DNA from: Phycicoccus sp. M110.8
GTDB lineage: Bacteria > Actinomycetota > Actinomycetes > Actinomycetales > Dermatophilaceae
Length of the DNA stretch: 64,000 nt
NCBI RefSeq assembly: GCF_032464895.1
Contig: NZ_JAWDIC010000002.1
Location: 186,001-250,000, forward strand
Reading direction: 5' to 3'
Position numbers and translations under genes: made by a program. The notes under the pieces were generated by a model. The model searched no databases, was not told the DNA's origin, and saw only the letters and a list, made by a program, of their open reading frames with translations. Shown here one piece after another: positions 37,038-45,898 of the stretch (position 1 is the first letter of the stretch; the number at the start of each line of letters is the position of its first letter).

Positions 37038-37948
37038 CAGACGAGCTCCTCGGTGCCGGCTCGCCGCACGTACGCGGTCACGAGCGTGAGGATGAGGACG
37101 AGCAGGACGAACGACAACGCCGCCGCCAGCGGGTAGTTCAGCACCCGCAGGAACTGTGCGTCGATGACCTGGCCGATCATCACCGTCTGGGTGTTCCCGA
37201 GCAGCTTGGAGTTGATGTAGTCGCCCGCCGCCGGGATGAAGGTCAGCAGCGTGCCCGCCACCACGCCGGGCAGCGACAGCGGCCAGGTGACGTACCGGAA
37301 CGTCTCGCGCGGCGTGGCGTACAGGTCCCCCGCAGCCTCCAGCAACCGGCCGTCGAGCCGGTCGAGCGAGGTGAACAGCGGCAGGATCATGAACGGCAGG
37401 AAGTTGTACGTGAGCCCGCAGATCACCGCGAACTTGCTGGACAGCAGCGAGGAGTTCTCCGACAGGTTGAGCAGCTGCAGCAGGTCGGTGAAGTGGATGG
37501 CGCGCGCGATCCGGGCCGGCAGGTAGTCGTCCGCGAGGATCGTCTGCCAGGCCAGCGTGCGGATGAGGAAGCTGGTGAAGAACGGCGCGATCACCAGGAC
37601 CAGGAGGATGTTCTTCCACGCGCTGCGGCGGCTGGCGATGAAGTAGGCCAGCGGGTAGCCGAGCAGCAGCGCCAGCACGGTCGCCGTGGCGGAGTAGCCG
37701 ATCGAGCGGAGCAGCTGGGGCCAGTAGTCCTGCAGTGCCTGGCCGTAGATCGCGACGTTGCCCGTGAAGGTGTAGCCGTTGTCGACGTCGCCCTCCTGGA
37801 GCGACTGCGACGCCAGCGTGATCATCGGCACGACGAAGAAGACGAACAGCCACAGCAGGCCGGGCAGCAGCAGCGCGTAGGGCACCCAGTTGACGCGCGC
37901 CCTGCGGGCCGGGGGCGGGCCCGCGGACGGCAGGGCGGCGCTACTCAT
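37037..37948 (-). CDS. potB: Polyamine ABC transporter permease, PotB-like
   Basis: A 303-residue permease with a cytosolic N-terminus, a first helix (PYALLLPGLLWLFVFFVVPM), about five more helices and the EAA loop EAAGDLYATPRETFRYVTWP. The region IAPFFTSFLIRTLAWQTIL matches PotB. It starts eight bases inside the end of potA and overlaps potC, forming a tight potABC set. Confidence 0.88.
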   Translation of the reverse strand: MSSAALPSAGPPPARRARVNWVPYALLLPGLLWLFVFFVVPMITLASQSLQEGDVDNGYTFTGNVAIYGQALQDYWPQLLRSIGYSATATVLALLLGYPLAYFIASRRSAWKNILLVLVIAPFFTSFLIRTLAWQTILADDYLPARIARAIHFTDLLQLLNLSENSSLLSSKFAVICGLTYNFLPFMILPLFTSLDRLDGRLLEAAGDLYATPRETFRYVTWPLSLPGVVAGTLLTFIPAAGDYINSKLLGNTQTVMIGQVIDAQFLRVLNYPLAAALSFVLLVLILTLVTAYVRRAGTEELV

Positions 37949-39098
37949 CGTCGAGGTCCGCGCCGGCGGTGTCGGACTGCCGCTGGTCGAGGACGAACTC
38001 GTGCCCCGGGTCCCAGGACACGGTCACCGTCTCGCCCACGTGCGCGCGGGCCGACCCGTCGTTCTGCTGGACGACCATGAGCTCGAAGTCCCACGGCATC
38101 CGCACGAGGTACTGCGTCGACACGCCGGTGAAGGACGCGTCGGTCACCAGCCCGCGCAGCGTGTTGCGACCGCGGTCGCCCAGGCGCAGCTTCTCGGGGC
38201 GGACCCCGACCCAGACGTCGCGTATGCCGTCGGGCACGCGGTCCGCGCGCACCACCAGCTCCTGGTCGTGGGTCCGGGCGCGGAGCATGCCGTCGCCGGC
38301 GTCGCCCTCGATCTGCGCCCGGAGCAGGTTGGACTGCCCGAGGAAGTTCGCGACGAACGTGGAGGCGGGGTTCTCGTACAGCGTCGCGGGGTCCGCGAGC
38401 TGCTCGACGACGCCCTGGTTCATGACCGCGATGGAGTCCGCCATGGTCATGGCCTCCTCCTGGTCGTGGGTCACGTGGATGAAGGTGAGGCCGACCTCCT
38501 GCTGGATCCGCTTGAGCTCGATCTGCATCTGGCGGCGCAGCTTGAGGTCCAGGGCGCCGAGCGGCTCGTCGAGCAGCAGGACGTCCGGACGGTTGACGAT
38601 GGCGCGGGCCAGGGCGACGCGCTGCTGCATGCCGCCGGACAGCTGGGCCGGCTTCTTCTCGGCCACGGCCTGCAGCTGCACCAGCTCGAGCGCCTCCTGC
38701 GCCTTGCGCTTGGCGTCCTTGTCGCCGCGCCGCTTGAGGCCGAAGGCCACGTTCTCGGCCACGGTCATGTGCGGGAAGAGCGCGTAGGACTGGAAGACCG
38801 TGTTGACGTTGCGCTTGTAGGCCCTCAGGTTCGTGATGTCGCGGTCGCCGATGAGGATCTGGCCGGTCGTCGGGTCCTCGAGCCCGGCGACCATGCGCAA
38901 CGTCGTCGTCTTGCCGCACCCGGAGGGGCCGAGCAGGGCGAAGAAGCTGCCCGCGGGGACCGTCAGGTCCATCGGCTGCACCGCCGTGAAGGTGTCGAAG
39001 ACCTTGCTGATGCCCACCAGTCGCAGGTCCTCCACGCTCGTCCTGCGCCCGGTACCGGGTCCTGCGTCGTCCGGCGTGTGCCGGAGCGTCTCGACCAC
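37941..39098 (-). CDS. potA: Polyamine ABC transporter ATPase, PotA-like
   Basis: A 385-residue ABC ATPase. Walker A is LLGPSGCGKTTTLRMVAG, the signature is LSGGMQQRVALARAI and Walker B VLLLDEPLGALDLKLRR, followed by the switch His in FIHVTHDQEEAM. The C-terminal ~120 residues are the TOBE/OB regulatory domain (VRPEKLRLGDRGRN). It energises the permease pair encoded downstream. The GTG start lies three bases after the potD stop. Confidence 0.92.
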   Translation of the reverse strand: MVETLRHTPDDAGPGTGRRTSVEDLRLVGISKVFDTFTAVQPMDLTVPAGSFFALLGPSGCGKTTTLRMVAGLEDPTTGQILIGDRDITNLRAYKRNVNTVFQSYALFPHMTVAENVAFGLKRRGDKDAKRKAQEALELVQLQAVAEKKPAQLSGGMQQRVALARAIVNRPDVLLLDEPLGALDLKLRRQMQIELKRIQQEVGLTFIHVTHDQEEAMTMADSIAVMNQGVVEQLADPATLYENPASTFVANFLGQSNLLRAQIEGDAGDGMLRARTHDQELVVRADRVPDGIRDVWVGVRPEKLRLGDRGRNTLRGLVTDASFTGVSTQYLVRMPWDFELMVVQQNDGSARAHVGETVTVSWDPGHEFVLDQRQSDTAGADLDDE

Positions 39099-39101
39099 TG
39101 C

Positions 39102-40325
39102 TCAGCCCGCCGTGAGCTCGGCGAAGGCCGCGCTGTACTTGGTCTCCTCCGCGGCCGTGAGGCCACGGAACACGTGGGCGTTCGCGAGCGTCGCGGCGTC
39201 GGGGATGATCAGCGGGTTGTCCGCCACGCTCGGGTCCTCCTTCTGCAGCACCGCCTTGGTGCCCTGGACCGGGGAGATGTAGTTGACGTAGTCGACGACC
39301 TTCGCCATGACCGCCGGGTCGTAGTAGTAGTTGATGAGCACCTCGGCGTTCTTCTTGTGCTTGGCCATCGCCGGGATGACGAAGTTGTCCGACCAGAGGG
39401 TGCAGCCCGTCTTGGGCAGCACGTAGCCGAGCTTGGGGTTGTCCGCCTGGAGCTGGACGACGTCACCGGTCCAGGCGATGCAGGCGGCGGTGTCGCCCGA
39501 CGCGAGCGGCTTGGTGTACTCGTTGCCGGTGAAGCCCTTGATCTGGCCGGCGTCCTTGGCCTTCTTCAGCTCGTCCATCGCGGCGTTGAAGTCGGCGTCG
39601 GTGAAGCTCTCGAGCTTCTTGCCCATCGCGAGCAGCACCAGCCCGACGGTGTCGCGCATCTCGGTGAGCAGGGTGACCTTGCCCTTGAGCGCGGGGTCGG
39701 TCAGGAGCTGGTCGACCGACTCGACCTTCTTGCCGCCGGTCGCCGCCGGGTTGTAGGCGATGCCGGCGAACCCGCTCTGCCAGGGCAGGGAGTACAGGCG
39801 GCCCTTGTCGAACTCGACGTCCAGGAGCGAGGGGTCGACGTTCTTGTGGTTCGGGATGTTCGCGAGGTCGAGCTTCTGGACGTAGCCCTGTCGGATGAGG
39901 CGGGCCACCATCCAGTCGGTGCTGCACCAGACGTCGCGGCCGGTGTCCTTGCCGTCGGCGAGGAGGGGCCGGACCTTGGCGTAGAACTCGTCGTTGTCGT
40001 TGTAGTCCTCGGTGTAGTTGACCTTGATCCCGGTCTGCTTGGTGAACTCCTCCAGGCTCGGCCGCTTCTGGGTCTTGTCGTCGACGTCGATGTACTCCGG
40101 CCAGTTCGACCAGTTGACGAGCTTCTCGGTCGCAGACATGTCCTGCGCGGCCTTGGCGGTCGGCGCCGCCGAGCCGGACGCGGACGACGTCGGGTTCTTG
40201 CCCTTGCTGCCGCAGGCGGCCAGCGCCAGCGCGATCGCACCGGCGCCGCCGGCCATCGCCGTGCGCCGGGTGACCATCCCACGGGCGAGGGCTGCACGCA
40301 GGGCCAGGTTGTCGAGTTCGGTCAT
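39102..40325 (-). CDS. potD: Polyamine-binding lipoprotein, PotD-like
   Basis: A 407-residue periplasmic-type solute receptor. The N-terminus has a Tat-like twin Arg (R20-R21) before a hydrophobic stretch and a lipobox LAAC with the lipidated C38, so it is anchored to the outer membrane face. PotD-family features are VNWSNWPEYIDVDDK, GRDVWCSTDWMVARLIRQG and YSLPWQSGFAGIAYNP, and the aromatic/acidic residues typical for amine binding are present (for example IAWTGDVVQL). A strong GGAGG site precedes the ATG. It probably binds putrescine, agmatine or spermidine. Confidence 0.9.
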   Translation of the reverse strand: MTELDNLALRAALARGMVTRRTAMAGGAGAIALALAACGSKGKNPTSSASGSAAPTAKAAQDMSATEKLVNWSNWPEYIDVDDKTQKRPSLEEFTKQTGIKVNYTEDYNDNDEFYAKVRPLLADGKDTGRDVWCSTDWMVARLIRQGYVQKLDLANIPNHKNVDPSLLDVEFDKGRLYSLPWQSGFAGIAYNPAATGGKKVESVDQLLTDPALKGKVTLLTEMRDTVGLVLLAMGKKLESFTDADFNAAMDELKKAKDAGQIKGFTGNEYTKPLASGDTAACIAWTGDVVQLQADNPKLGYVLPKTGCTLWSDNFVIPAMAKHKKNAEVLINYYYDPAVMAKVVDYVNYISPVQGTKAVLQKEDPSVADNPLIIPDAATLANAHVFRGLTAAEETKYSAAFAELTAG

Positions 40326-40431
40326 CGGGACCTCCGAGGGGTCTGCCGGCCGGAGTGGACCTCACGGCCGGGTGGGGGGACGGGACGGACGGGATGTCCG
40401 GGGCGGGTGTGGCCGGGGGGCGTGGTGGCGG

Positions 40432-41880
40432 TCAGCTCTCGATGTTGGCCATGACGTGCTTGATGCGCGTGTAGTCCTCGAAGCCGTACATGGACAGGTC
40501 CTTGCCGTAGCCGCTGCGCTTGAAGCCGCCGTGCGGCATCTCGGCCACGATCGGGATGTGGGTGTTGATCCAGACCGCGCCGAAGTCCAGGCGCTTGGAC
40601 ATGCGCATCGCACGCCCGAAGTCCCGGGTCCAGACGCTGGAGGCCAGGCCGTAGTCGACGCCGTTGGCCCAGCGCACTGCCTCGTCCTCGTCGGTGAACT
40701 GCTGGACGGTGATGACCGGCCCGAAGATCTCGTTCTGGATCGCCTCGTCGTCCTGCTTCAGGCCCGACAGGACGGTGGGCTCGAGGAAGAAGCCGTCACC
40801 GAGCGAGGCGACCCGGTGGCCGCCGGCCGCGACGCTCGCGTGGTCGGGCAGCCGGTCGAGGAAGCCCTGCACCCGCTGGAGCTGGTTCGCGTTGTTGACC
40901 GGTCCGAGCGCGGCATCCTCGTCCTCGGGCATGCCGACCTTGGTGGAGGTGCTGGCGAACTCGGCCAGCGCGGACACGAAGTCGTCGTGGATCCGCGGGG
41001 CGGCGAGCACGCGGGTCGCCGCGGTGCAGTCCTGGCCCGCGTTGAAGTAGCCGGCGCCCGCGATGCCCTCGACCGCCGCCTCGATGTCGGCGTCGTCGAA
41101 GACCACGACGGGCGCCTTGCCGCCCAGCTCGAGGTGGACGCGCTTGACGTCGTGCGAGGCGGCCTCGGCGACCTGCATGCCGGCACGCACCGAGCCCGTG
41201 ATCGCCACGAGCGCCGGCGTCCTGTGGGACACCACCGCACGGCCGGTCGAGGCGTCGCCGGTGACGACGTTGAACGTCCCCGCCGGGAGGAACTCCGAGG
41301 CGATCTCCGCCATGAGCAGGGTGGTCTCGGGCGTGGTGTCCGAGGGCTTGAGGACGATGGTGTTGCCCGCGGCGAGCGCCGGGCCGATCTTCCAGACCGC
41401 CATCATCATCGGGTAGTTCCACGGGGTCACCTGGCCGACGACGCCGATCGGCTCGCGCCGGATCCACGACGTGTGGCCCTTCATGTACTCCCCGGCCGAC
41501 TTCCCCTCGAGCACCCGGGCGGCACCGGCGAAGAACCGCAGCTGGTCCACCATCGGCGGGACCTCCTCGCTGGCGGTCAGCGCGTGCGGCTTGCCGGTGT
41601 TCTCGCCCTCGAGCCGGACGAACTCGTCGGCGCGCCGCTCGATGGCGTCGGCGAAGTCGAGCAGAGCCTTCTGCCGCTCGCTCGGCGTCGTCTGGCCCCA
41701 CTCGGCGAAGGCGGCGTCAGCGGCGGCATACGCCCGGTCGACGTCCGCCTGGGACGACACCGGTGCGGTGGCGACGACCTGCGCCGTCGCGGGGTTCACG
41801 ATGTCCGTCGTCGCGTCCGACTCGGCGTCGACGTACTCGCCGTTGATGAAGTTGCGCAGGACGCGGGGCGTCGAGGTCAC
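40432..41880 (-). CDS. Gamma-aminobutyraldehyde dehydrogenase-like aldehyde dehydrogenase
   Basis: A 482-residue aldehyde dehydrogenase close to PatD/PuuC-type enzymes, oxidising 4-aminobutanal to GABA. The catalytic Cys is in [20 protein letters not shown], the general base in [13 protein letters not shown], and the [13 protein letters not shown] loop binds the cofactor. The GQDCTA sequence is typical of aminoaldehyde dehydrogenases. It is the first gene of the leftward polyamine operon, opposite the lrp-aminotransferase-oxidase genes, so both arms are probably controlled from the shared spacer. Confidence 0.87.
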   Translation of the reverse strand: MTSTPRVLRNFINGEYVDAESDATTDIVNPATAQVVATAPVSSQADVDRAYAAADAAFAEWGQTTPSERQKALLDFADAIERRADEFVRLEGENTGKPHALTASEEVPPMVDQLRFFAGAARVLEGKSAGEYMKGHTSWIRREPIGVVGQVTPWNYPMMMAVWKIGPALAAGNTIVLKPSDTTPETTLLMAEIASEFLPAGTFNVVTGDASTGRAVVSHRTPALVAITGSVRAGMQVAEAASHDVKRVHLELGGKAPVVVFDDADIEAAVEGIAGAGYFNAGQDCTAATRVLAAPRIHDDFVSALAEFASTSTKVGMPEDEDAALGPVNNANQLQRVQGFLDRLPDHASVAAGGHRVASLGDGFFLEPTVLSGLKQDDEAIQNEIFGPVITVQQFTDEDEAVRWANGVDYGLASSVWTRDFGRAMRMSKRLDFGAVWINTHIPIVAEMPHGGFKRSGYGKDLSMYGFEDYTRIKHVMANIES

Positions 41881-42052
41881 AGAGCACTCCCGAGGGGTTG
41901 GGTGCGGATTCCGGTGTCTGGAACTGTAACCACATCACGCGTGATTTCAATAGGTTCGGACGACCCGATCGCTGAAATCAACACGGATTTAACAAATCGA
42001 CGACGGAATCCGTTGTCAGGGGACTTGCGGACTGTCACCCCGAGACGCCACG
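41881..42052. promoter_or_regulatory. Divergent polyamine-regulon promoter with palindromic operator candidates
   Basis: A 172-bp spacer with a distinctly AT-richer centre than the rest of the window. It contains a perfect 12-bp palindrome ATCACGCGTGAT (41934-41945). An inverted pair, TGATTTCA (41942-41949) and TGAAATCA (41973-41980), has arms whose starts are 31 bp apart (about three helical turns). CGGAATCCG (42004-42012) is a third palindrome. An Lrp/AsnC regulator is encoded at the right end, so these are good candidates for its operators controlling both arms. Promoter elements were not assigned. Confidence 0.65.
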
Positions 42053-42538
42053 ATGTCGGGCGTGACCCGCTCCCCCAACCACTCCCACGAGGCGCGCCTC
42101 GATGACGTCGCGAAGGCGATCATCGAGCACCTCCAGGAGGACGGGCGGCAGCCGTACGCGACCATCGCCAAGGCCGTCGGGCTGTCCGAGGCGGCGGTGC
42201 GCCAGCGCGTGCAGCGTCTCCTCGACTCCGGCGTCATGCAGATCGTCGCGGTGACCGATCCCCTCCAGGTGGGCTTCCGCCGCCAGGCGATGATCGGCAT
42301 CCGCGTCGACGGCGACCTCACCGGGGTGGGTGACGCGCTGACCCGGATGCCCGAGGTCGACTACGTCGTCACCACCGCCGGCAGCTTCGACCTGCTGGCC
42401 GAGGTCGTCTGCGAGGACGACGACCAGCTCCTCGAGCTGCTCACCAAGCGGGTGCGGACCCTCCCGGGGGTCCAGTCCACCGAGACGTTCGTCTACCTGA
42501 AACTCAACAAGCAGCACTACAACTGGGGTACCCGATGA
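42053..42538 (+). CDS. Lrp/AsnC-family transcriptional regulator
   Basis: A 161-residue regulator. A winged-helix domain (DVAKAIIEHLQEDGRQPYAT, then AKAVGLSEAAVRQRVQRLLD) is followed by an AsnC ligand-binding (RAM) domain beginning about residue 68. These proteins form octamers or larger and sense amino acids or amines. Its position between divergent polyamine genes makes it the likely local regulator of both operons. The stop overlaps the next start (ATGA). ATG is used; the GTG three codons on is possible. Confidence 0.9.
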   Translation: MSGVTRSPNHSHEARLDDVAKAIIEHLQEDGRQPYATIAKAVGLSEAAVRQRVQRLLDSGVMQIVAVTDPLQVGFRRQAMIGIRVDGDLTGVGDALTRMPEVDYVVTTAGSFDLLAEVVCEDDDQLLELLTKRVRTLPGVQSTETFVYLKLNKQHYNWGTR

Positions 42539-43974
42539 CCACTGAGCCCACTGCCGCCTACGAACCGTCGTCCGACCTGCGCACCCCCTCCGGCACCCTC
42601 TACTCCGAGGCCGCCCGCGACCACCTGTGGATGCACTTCACGCGGCACTCGGTCTTCGAGGACCGCAGCGACGGAGGCCTGGCCCACAGCGTCCCCATCA
42701 TCGTCCGCGGCGAGGGCCACAAGATCTGGGACGACCGCGGGAACGAGTACATCGACGGGCTCGCCGGCCTGTTCGTCGTCCAGGTCGGCCACGGCCGCAC
42801 CGAGCTCGCCGAGGCGGCGGCCCGGCAGGCCAAGGACCTCGCGTTCTTCCCGCTGTGGTCCTACGCCCACCCCAAGGCGATCGAGCTGGCCGAGCGCCTC
42901 GCCGCCGGCGCCCCCGGCGACCTCAACCGCGTCTTCTTCACCACCGGTGGCGGCGAGGCCGTCGAGACGGCCTGGAAGCTCGCCAAGCAGTACTGGAAGC
43001 TGGTCGGCAAGCCGACCAAGCACAAGGTCATCTCCCGCTCCGTCGCCTACCACGGCACCCCGCAGGGAGCCCTGTCGATCACCGGCATCCCCGCGGCCAA
43101 GGAGATGTTCGAGCCGCTGGTGCCGGGCGCCTTCAAGGTCCCGAACACCAACTCCTACCGGGCCCCGGAGCACCTGCGCGACGACGACAAGGCGTTCGGC
43201 CGCTGGGCCGCCGACCGGATCGCCGAGGCCATCGAGTTCGAGGGCCCCGACACCGTCGCCGCCGTCTTCCTCGAGCCGGTGCAGAACTCCGGCGGCTGCT
43301 TCCCGCCGCCGCCCGGGTACTTCGAACGGGTCCGCGAGATCTGCGACGAGTACGACGTGCTGCTCGTCTCCGACGAGGTCATCTGCGCGTTCGGCCGCAT
43401 CGGCTCGATGTTCGCGTGCGACGACTTCAACTACGTGCCCGACATCATCACCTGCGCCAAGGGCATGACCTCCGGCTACTCCCCCATCGGCGCGATGATC
43501 GCCAGCGACCGGCTGTTCGAGCCGTTCAAGAAGGGCACCACCTACTTCCCGCACGGCTACACCTTCGGTGGCCACCCGGTGTCGGCCGCGGTCGCGATGG
43601 AGAACCTCGACATCTTCGAGCGCGAGGGCCTCAACGACCACGTCAAGGAGAACGCCCCGCGCTTCCGGGCCACCCTGGAGAAGCTGCTCGACCTGCCGAT
43701 CGTCGGCGACGTGCGCGGCGCCGGCTACTTCTACGGCATCGAGCTCGTCAAGGACAAGGAGACCCGCGAGACGTTCAACGACGAGGAGTCCGAGCGGCTC
43801 CTGCGCGGCTACCTCTCCAAGGCACTCTTCGACGCCGGCATCTACTGCCGCGCCGACGACCGCGGCGACCCCGTCATCCAGCTCGCGCCGCCGCTGATCA
43901 TCGGGCAGGCGGAGTTCGACGACATCGAGAGCCGCCTCCGGTCGGTCCTCAAGGACGCCGAGAAGCACCTCTGA
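42535..43974 (+). CDS. Class III aminotransferase, putrescine/omega-amino acid type
   Basis: A 479-residue PLP enzyme. The class III features are FFTTGGGEAVETAWKLAKQY for the phosphate, LLVSDEVICAFGRIG with the PLP-ring Asp, and the Schiff-base Lys in DIITCAKGMTSGYSPIGAM. In this cluster it probably transfers the amine of putrescine, 4-aminobutanal or GABA to a keto acid (commonly pyruvate). Putrescine versus GABA as substrate cannot be decided from sequence. It is translationally coupled to the regulator gene. Confidence 0.88.
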   Translation: MTTEPTAAYEPSSDLRTPSGTLYSEAARDHLWMHFTRHSVFEDRSDGGLAHSVPIIVRGEGHKIWDDRGNEYIDGLAGLFVVQVGHGRTELAEAAARQAKDLAFFPLWSYAHPKAIELAERLAAGAPGDLNRVFFTTGGGEAVETAWKLAKQYWKLVGKPTKHKVISRSVAYHGTPQGALSITGIPAAKEMFEPLVPGAFKVPNTNSYRAPEHLRDDDKAFGRWAADRIAEAIEFEGPDTVAAVFLEPVQNSGGCFPPPPGYFERVREICDEYDVLLVSDEVICAFGRIGSMFACDDFNYVPDIITCAKGMTSGYSPIGAMIASDRLFEPFKKGTTYFPHGYTFGGHPVSAAVAMENLDIFEREGLNDHVKENAPRFRATLEKLLDLPIVGDVRGAGYFYGIELVKDKETRETFNDEESERLLRGYLSKALFDAGIYCRADDRGDPVIQLAPPLIIGQAEFDDIESRLRSVLKDAEKHL

Positions 43975-44005
43975 CGAGCCTGCTTCCTCCCACACCGACA
44001 CCCGC

Positions 44006-45460
44006 GTGACCGAGCCCCTGTGGTGGGCGACCGCCACACCGGATCCGTATGCCGCGCAGCCGGTTCCGTCGTCCGCGACGGGACCGGCTGCCGCCGGCGC
44101 GGCCGCCTTCGCTGACGCAGCCGCCACCACCGGCGCAGACGCGTCCCTGCGTGCCTCCGCCGACGTTCCCGCCTCCGCCGACGTCGTCGTCGTGGGCGGG
44201 GGCTTCACCGGCCTGTGGACCGCGTTCTACCTGCTGGCCGCCGAGCCCTCGCTCGACGTCGTCGTGCTCGAGGCCGAGCACGTCGGCTTCGGTGCGAGCG
44301 GGCGCAACGGCGGCTGGGTGTCGGCGCTGTGGCCGGTCTCGGCCGACACGCTCGCGCGGCGGTCGGGACGGGCGGCGGCGTCGGCCATGCTCGCCGCCCT
44401 GCGCGACACCGTCGACGAGGTGGGCAGGGCCACGGAATCCGTCGGCGTCGACTGCGGATTCCGCAAGGGCGGCACCCTCTCGCTGGCCCGGTCGAGCGCC
44501 CAGGCGGCCCGCGGCCGCGCGGACGTGGCCCACGCCGAGGCCTGGGGCACGGGCACGCGCTGGCTCGAGGCGGGCGCGGCCCGGGAGCGGCTGGCCGCCA
44601 CCGACGTCCACGGCGCCACCTTCAACCCGCACTGCGCCCGGGTGCACCCGCGCCGGCTGGCCGACGGCCTGGCCCGCGCCGTCCGCGAGCGCGGCGGGCG
44701 GGTGCTCGAGCACTGCCGCGTCGCCGACCTCGCCCCCGGGCGGGTGGTCCTCGAGAACGGCCGCAGCGTCACAGCACGACACGTCATCCGGGCCACCGAC
44801 GCGTGGACGGCGCGCCTGCCCGGCCAGCGCCGGGTGGTGGCGCCCGTCTACTCGCTCATGGTGGCGACCGAACCGCTGGGCCCCGAGGCCTGGGACACGA
44901 TCGGTCTCGCCGGGCACGAGGTCTTCAGCGACCACCGGCACGTCATCGTCTACGGGCAGCGCACCGTCGACGACCGGATCGCGTTCGGTGGCAGAGGGGC
45001 CCCGTACCACTTCGGTTCCCGCATCCGGCCCGGGTACGACCACGAGGAGCGGGTGTTCGCCGACCTGCGCGCCACCCTCACCGCGATGCTGCCCCAGCTC
45101 GAAGGCGTGCGCTTCACCCACGCCTGGGGCGGCCCGCTGGGCATCGCGCGCGACTGGCACCCCTCCGTCGGCCACGACCCCTCGACGGGCCTCGGGTGGG
45201 CCGGCGGCTACGTCGGGGACGGTGTCGCCGCCACCAACCTCGCCGGGCGCACCCTGGCCGACCTCGTGCTGGGGCACCGGACCCCGCTGACCGAGCTGCC
45301 GTGGGTCGGGCACCGCAGCCGCCGCTGGGAGCCCGAACCGCTGCGCTGGCTCGGTGTCAACGCTGGGCTCCGACTCGCCTCCGCCGCGGACGCCGAGGAG
45401 GCGCGCACCGGCCGGCCGGCGCGCCTGGGGCGGGCGCTGTCAGCGCTGACCGGGCACTAG
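44006..45460 (+). CDS. FAD-dependent amine oxidase, PuuB-like
   Basis: A 484-residue DAO-family flavoprotein resembling gamma-glutamylputrescine oxidase. The Rossmann motif ADVVVVGGGFTGLWTAFYL comes only after an unusual N-terminal stretch of about 55 Ala-rich residues that separates it from a conserved WW start motif. Later motifs include VGFGASGRNGGWVSALWP and the C-terminal GYVGDGVAATNLAGRTLADL. It offers an oxidase route from putrescine or its glutamyl adduct to the aldehyde. No gamma-glutamylputrescine synthetase gene is in the window. Confidence 0.82.
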   Translation: MTEPLWWATATPDPYAAQPVPSSATGPAAAGAAAFADAAATTGADASLRASADVPASADVVVVGGGFTGLWTAFYLLAAEPSLDVVVLEAEHVGFGASGRNGGWVSALWPVSADTLARRSGRAAASAMLAALRDTVDEVGRATESVGVDCGFRKGGTLSLARSSAQAARGRADVAHAEAWGTGTRWLEAGAARERLAATDVHGATFNPHCARVHPRRLADGLARAVRERGGRVLEHCRVADLAPGRVVLENGRSVTARHVIRATDAWTARLPGQRRVVAPVYSLMVATEPLGPEAWDTIGLAGHEVFSDHRHVIVYGQRTVDDRIAFGGRGAPYHFGSRIRPGYDHEERVFADLRATLTAMLPQLEGVRFTHAWGGPLGIARDWHPSVGHDPSTGLGWAGGYVGDGVAATNLAGRTLADLVLGHRTPLTELPWVGHRSRRWEPEPLRWLGVNAGLRLASAADAEEARTGRPARLGRALSALTGH

Positions 45461-45474
45461 GACACACTGACCGC

Positions 45475-45864
45475 GTGGCCCTCGACCCCGCAGCCCTGTC
45501 CCCCGCCGCGCTCGACTTCCTCACCGAGCGCCACCTGGCGACGCTGACGACGCTGCGCCCCGACGGCTCGCCCCACGTCGTGCCGGTCGGCTTCACCTGG
45601 GACGACGAGCGCCGGCTCGTCCGCGTCATCACCAGCGGCGAGTCGCGCAAGGCGCGCAACGCCGCGCTCGGCGGCCGGGCCGTCGTGTGCCAGGTCGAGG
45701 GTCGCCACTGGATCGCGCTGGAGGGAGTGGCGACGGTGCGCACCGACGCCGAGTCCGTGGCGGACGCCGTGCAGCGGTACGCCGCCCGCTACCGGACGCC
45801 CCGCGAGAACCCGGCCCGCGTCGTGGTCGAGATCGCGGTCGACCGCATCCTCGGCAACGTCTGA
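45475..45864 (+). CDS. PPOX-class (F420-dependent type) oxidoreductase
   Basis: A 129-residue split-barrel flavin/F420 protein with TERHLATLTTLRPDGSPHVV, GFTWDDERRLVRVIT and SRKARNAALGGRAVVCQVEG, the pattern of the small actinobacterial F420-dependent PPOX group. The GTG start was chosen because the conserved LATLTT strand lies about 20 residues in. It follows the oxidase gene by 14 bases and may be co-transcribed, but its substrate is unknown. Confidence 0.82.
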   Translation: MALDPAALSPAALDFLTERHLATLTTLRPDGSPHVVPVGFTWDDERRLVRVITSGESRKARNAALGGRAVVCQVEGRHWIALEGVATVRTDAESVADAVQRYAARYRTPRENPARVVVEIAVDRILGNV

Positions 45865-45898
45865 GCCCTCGGCCCGGCACCCGCCCTAGAGTCGCCCC

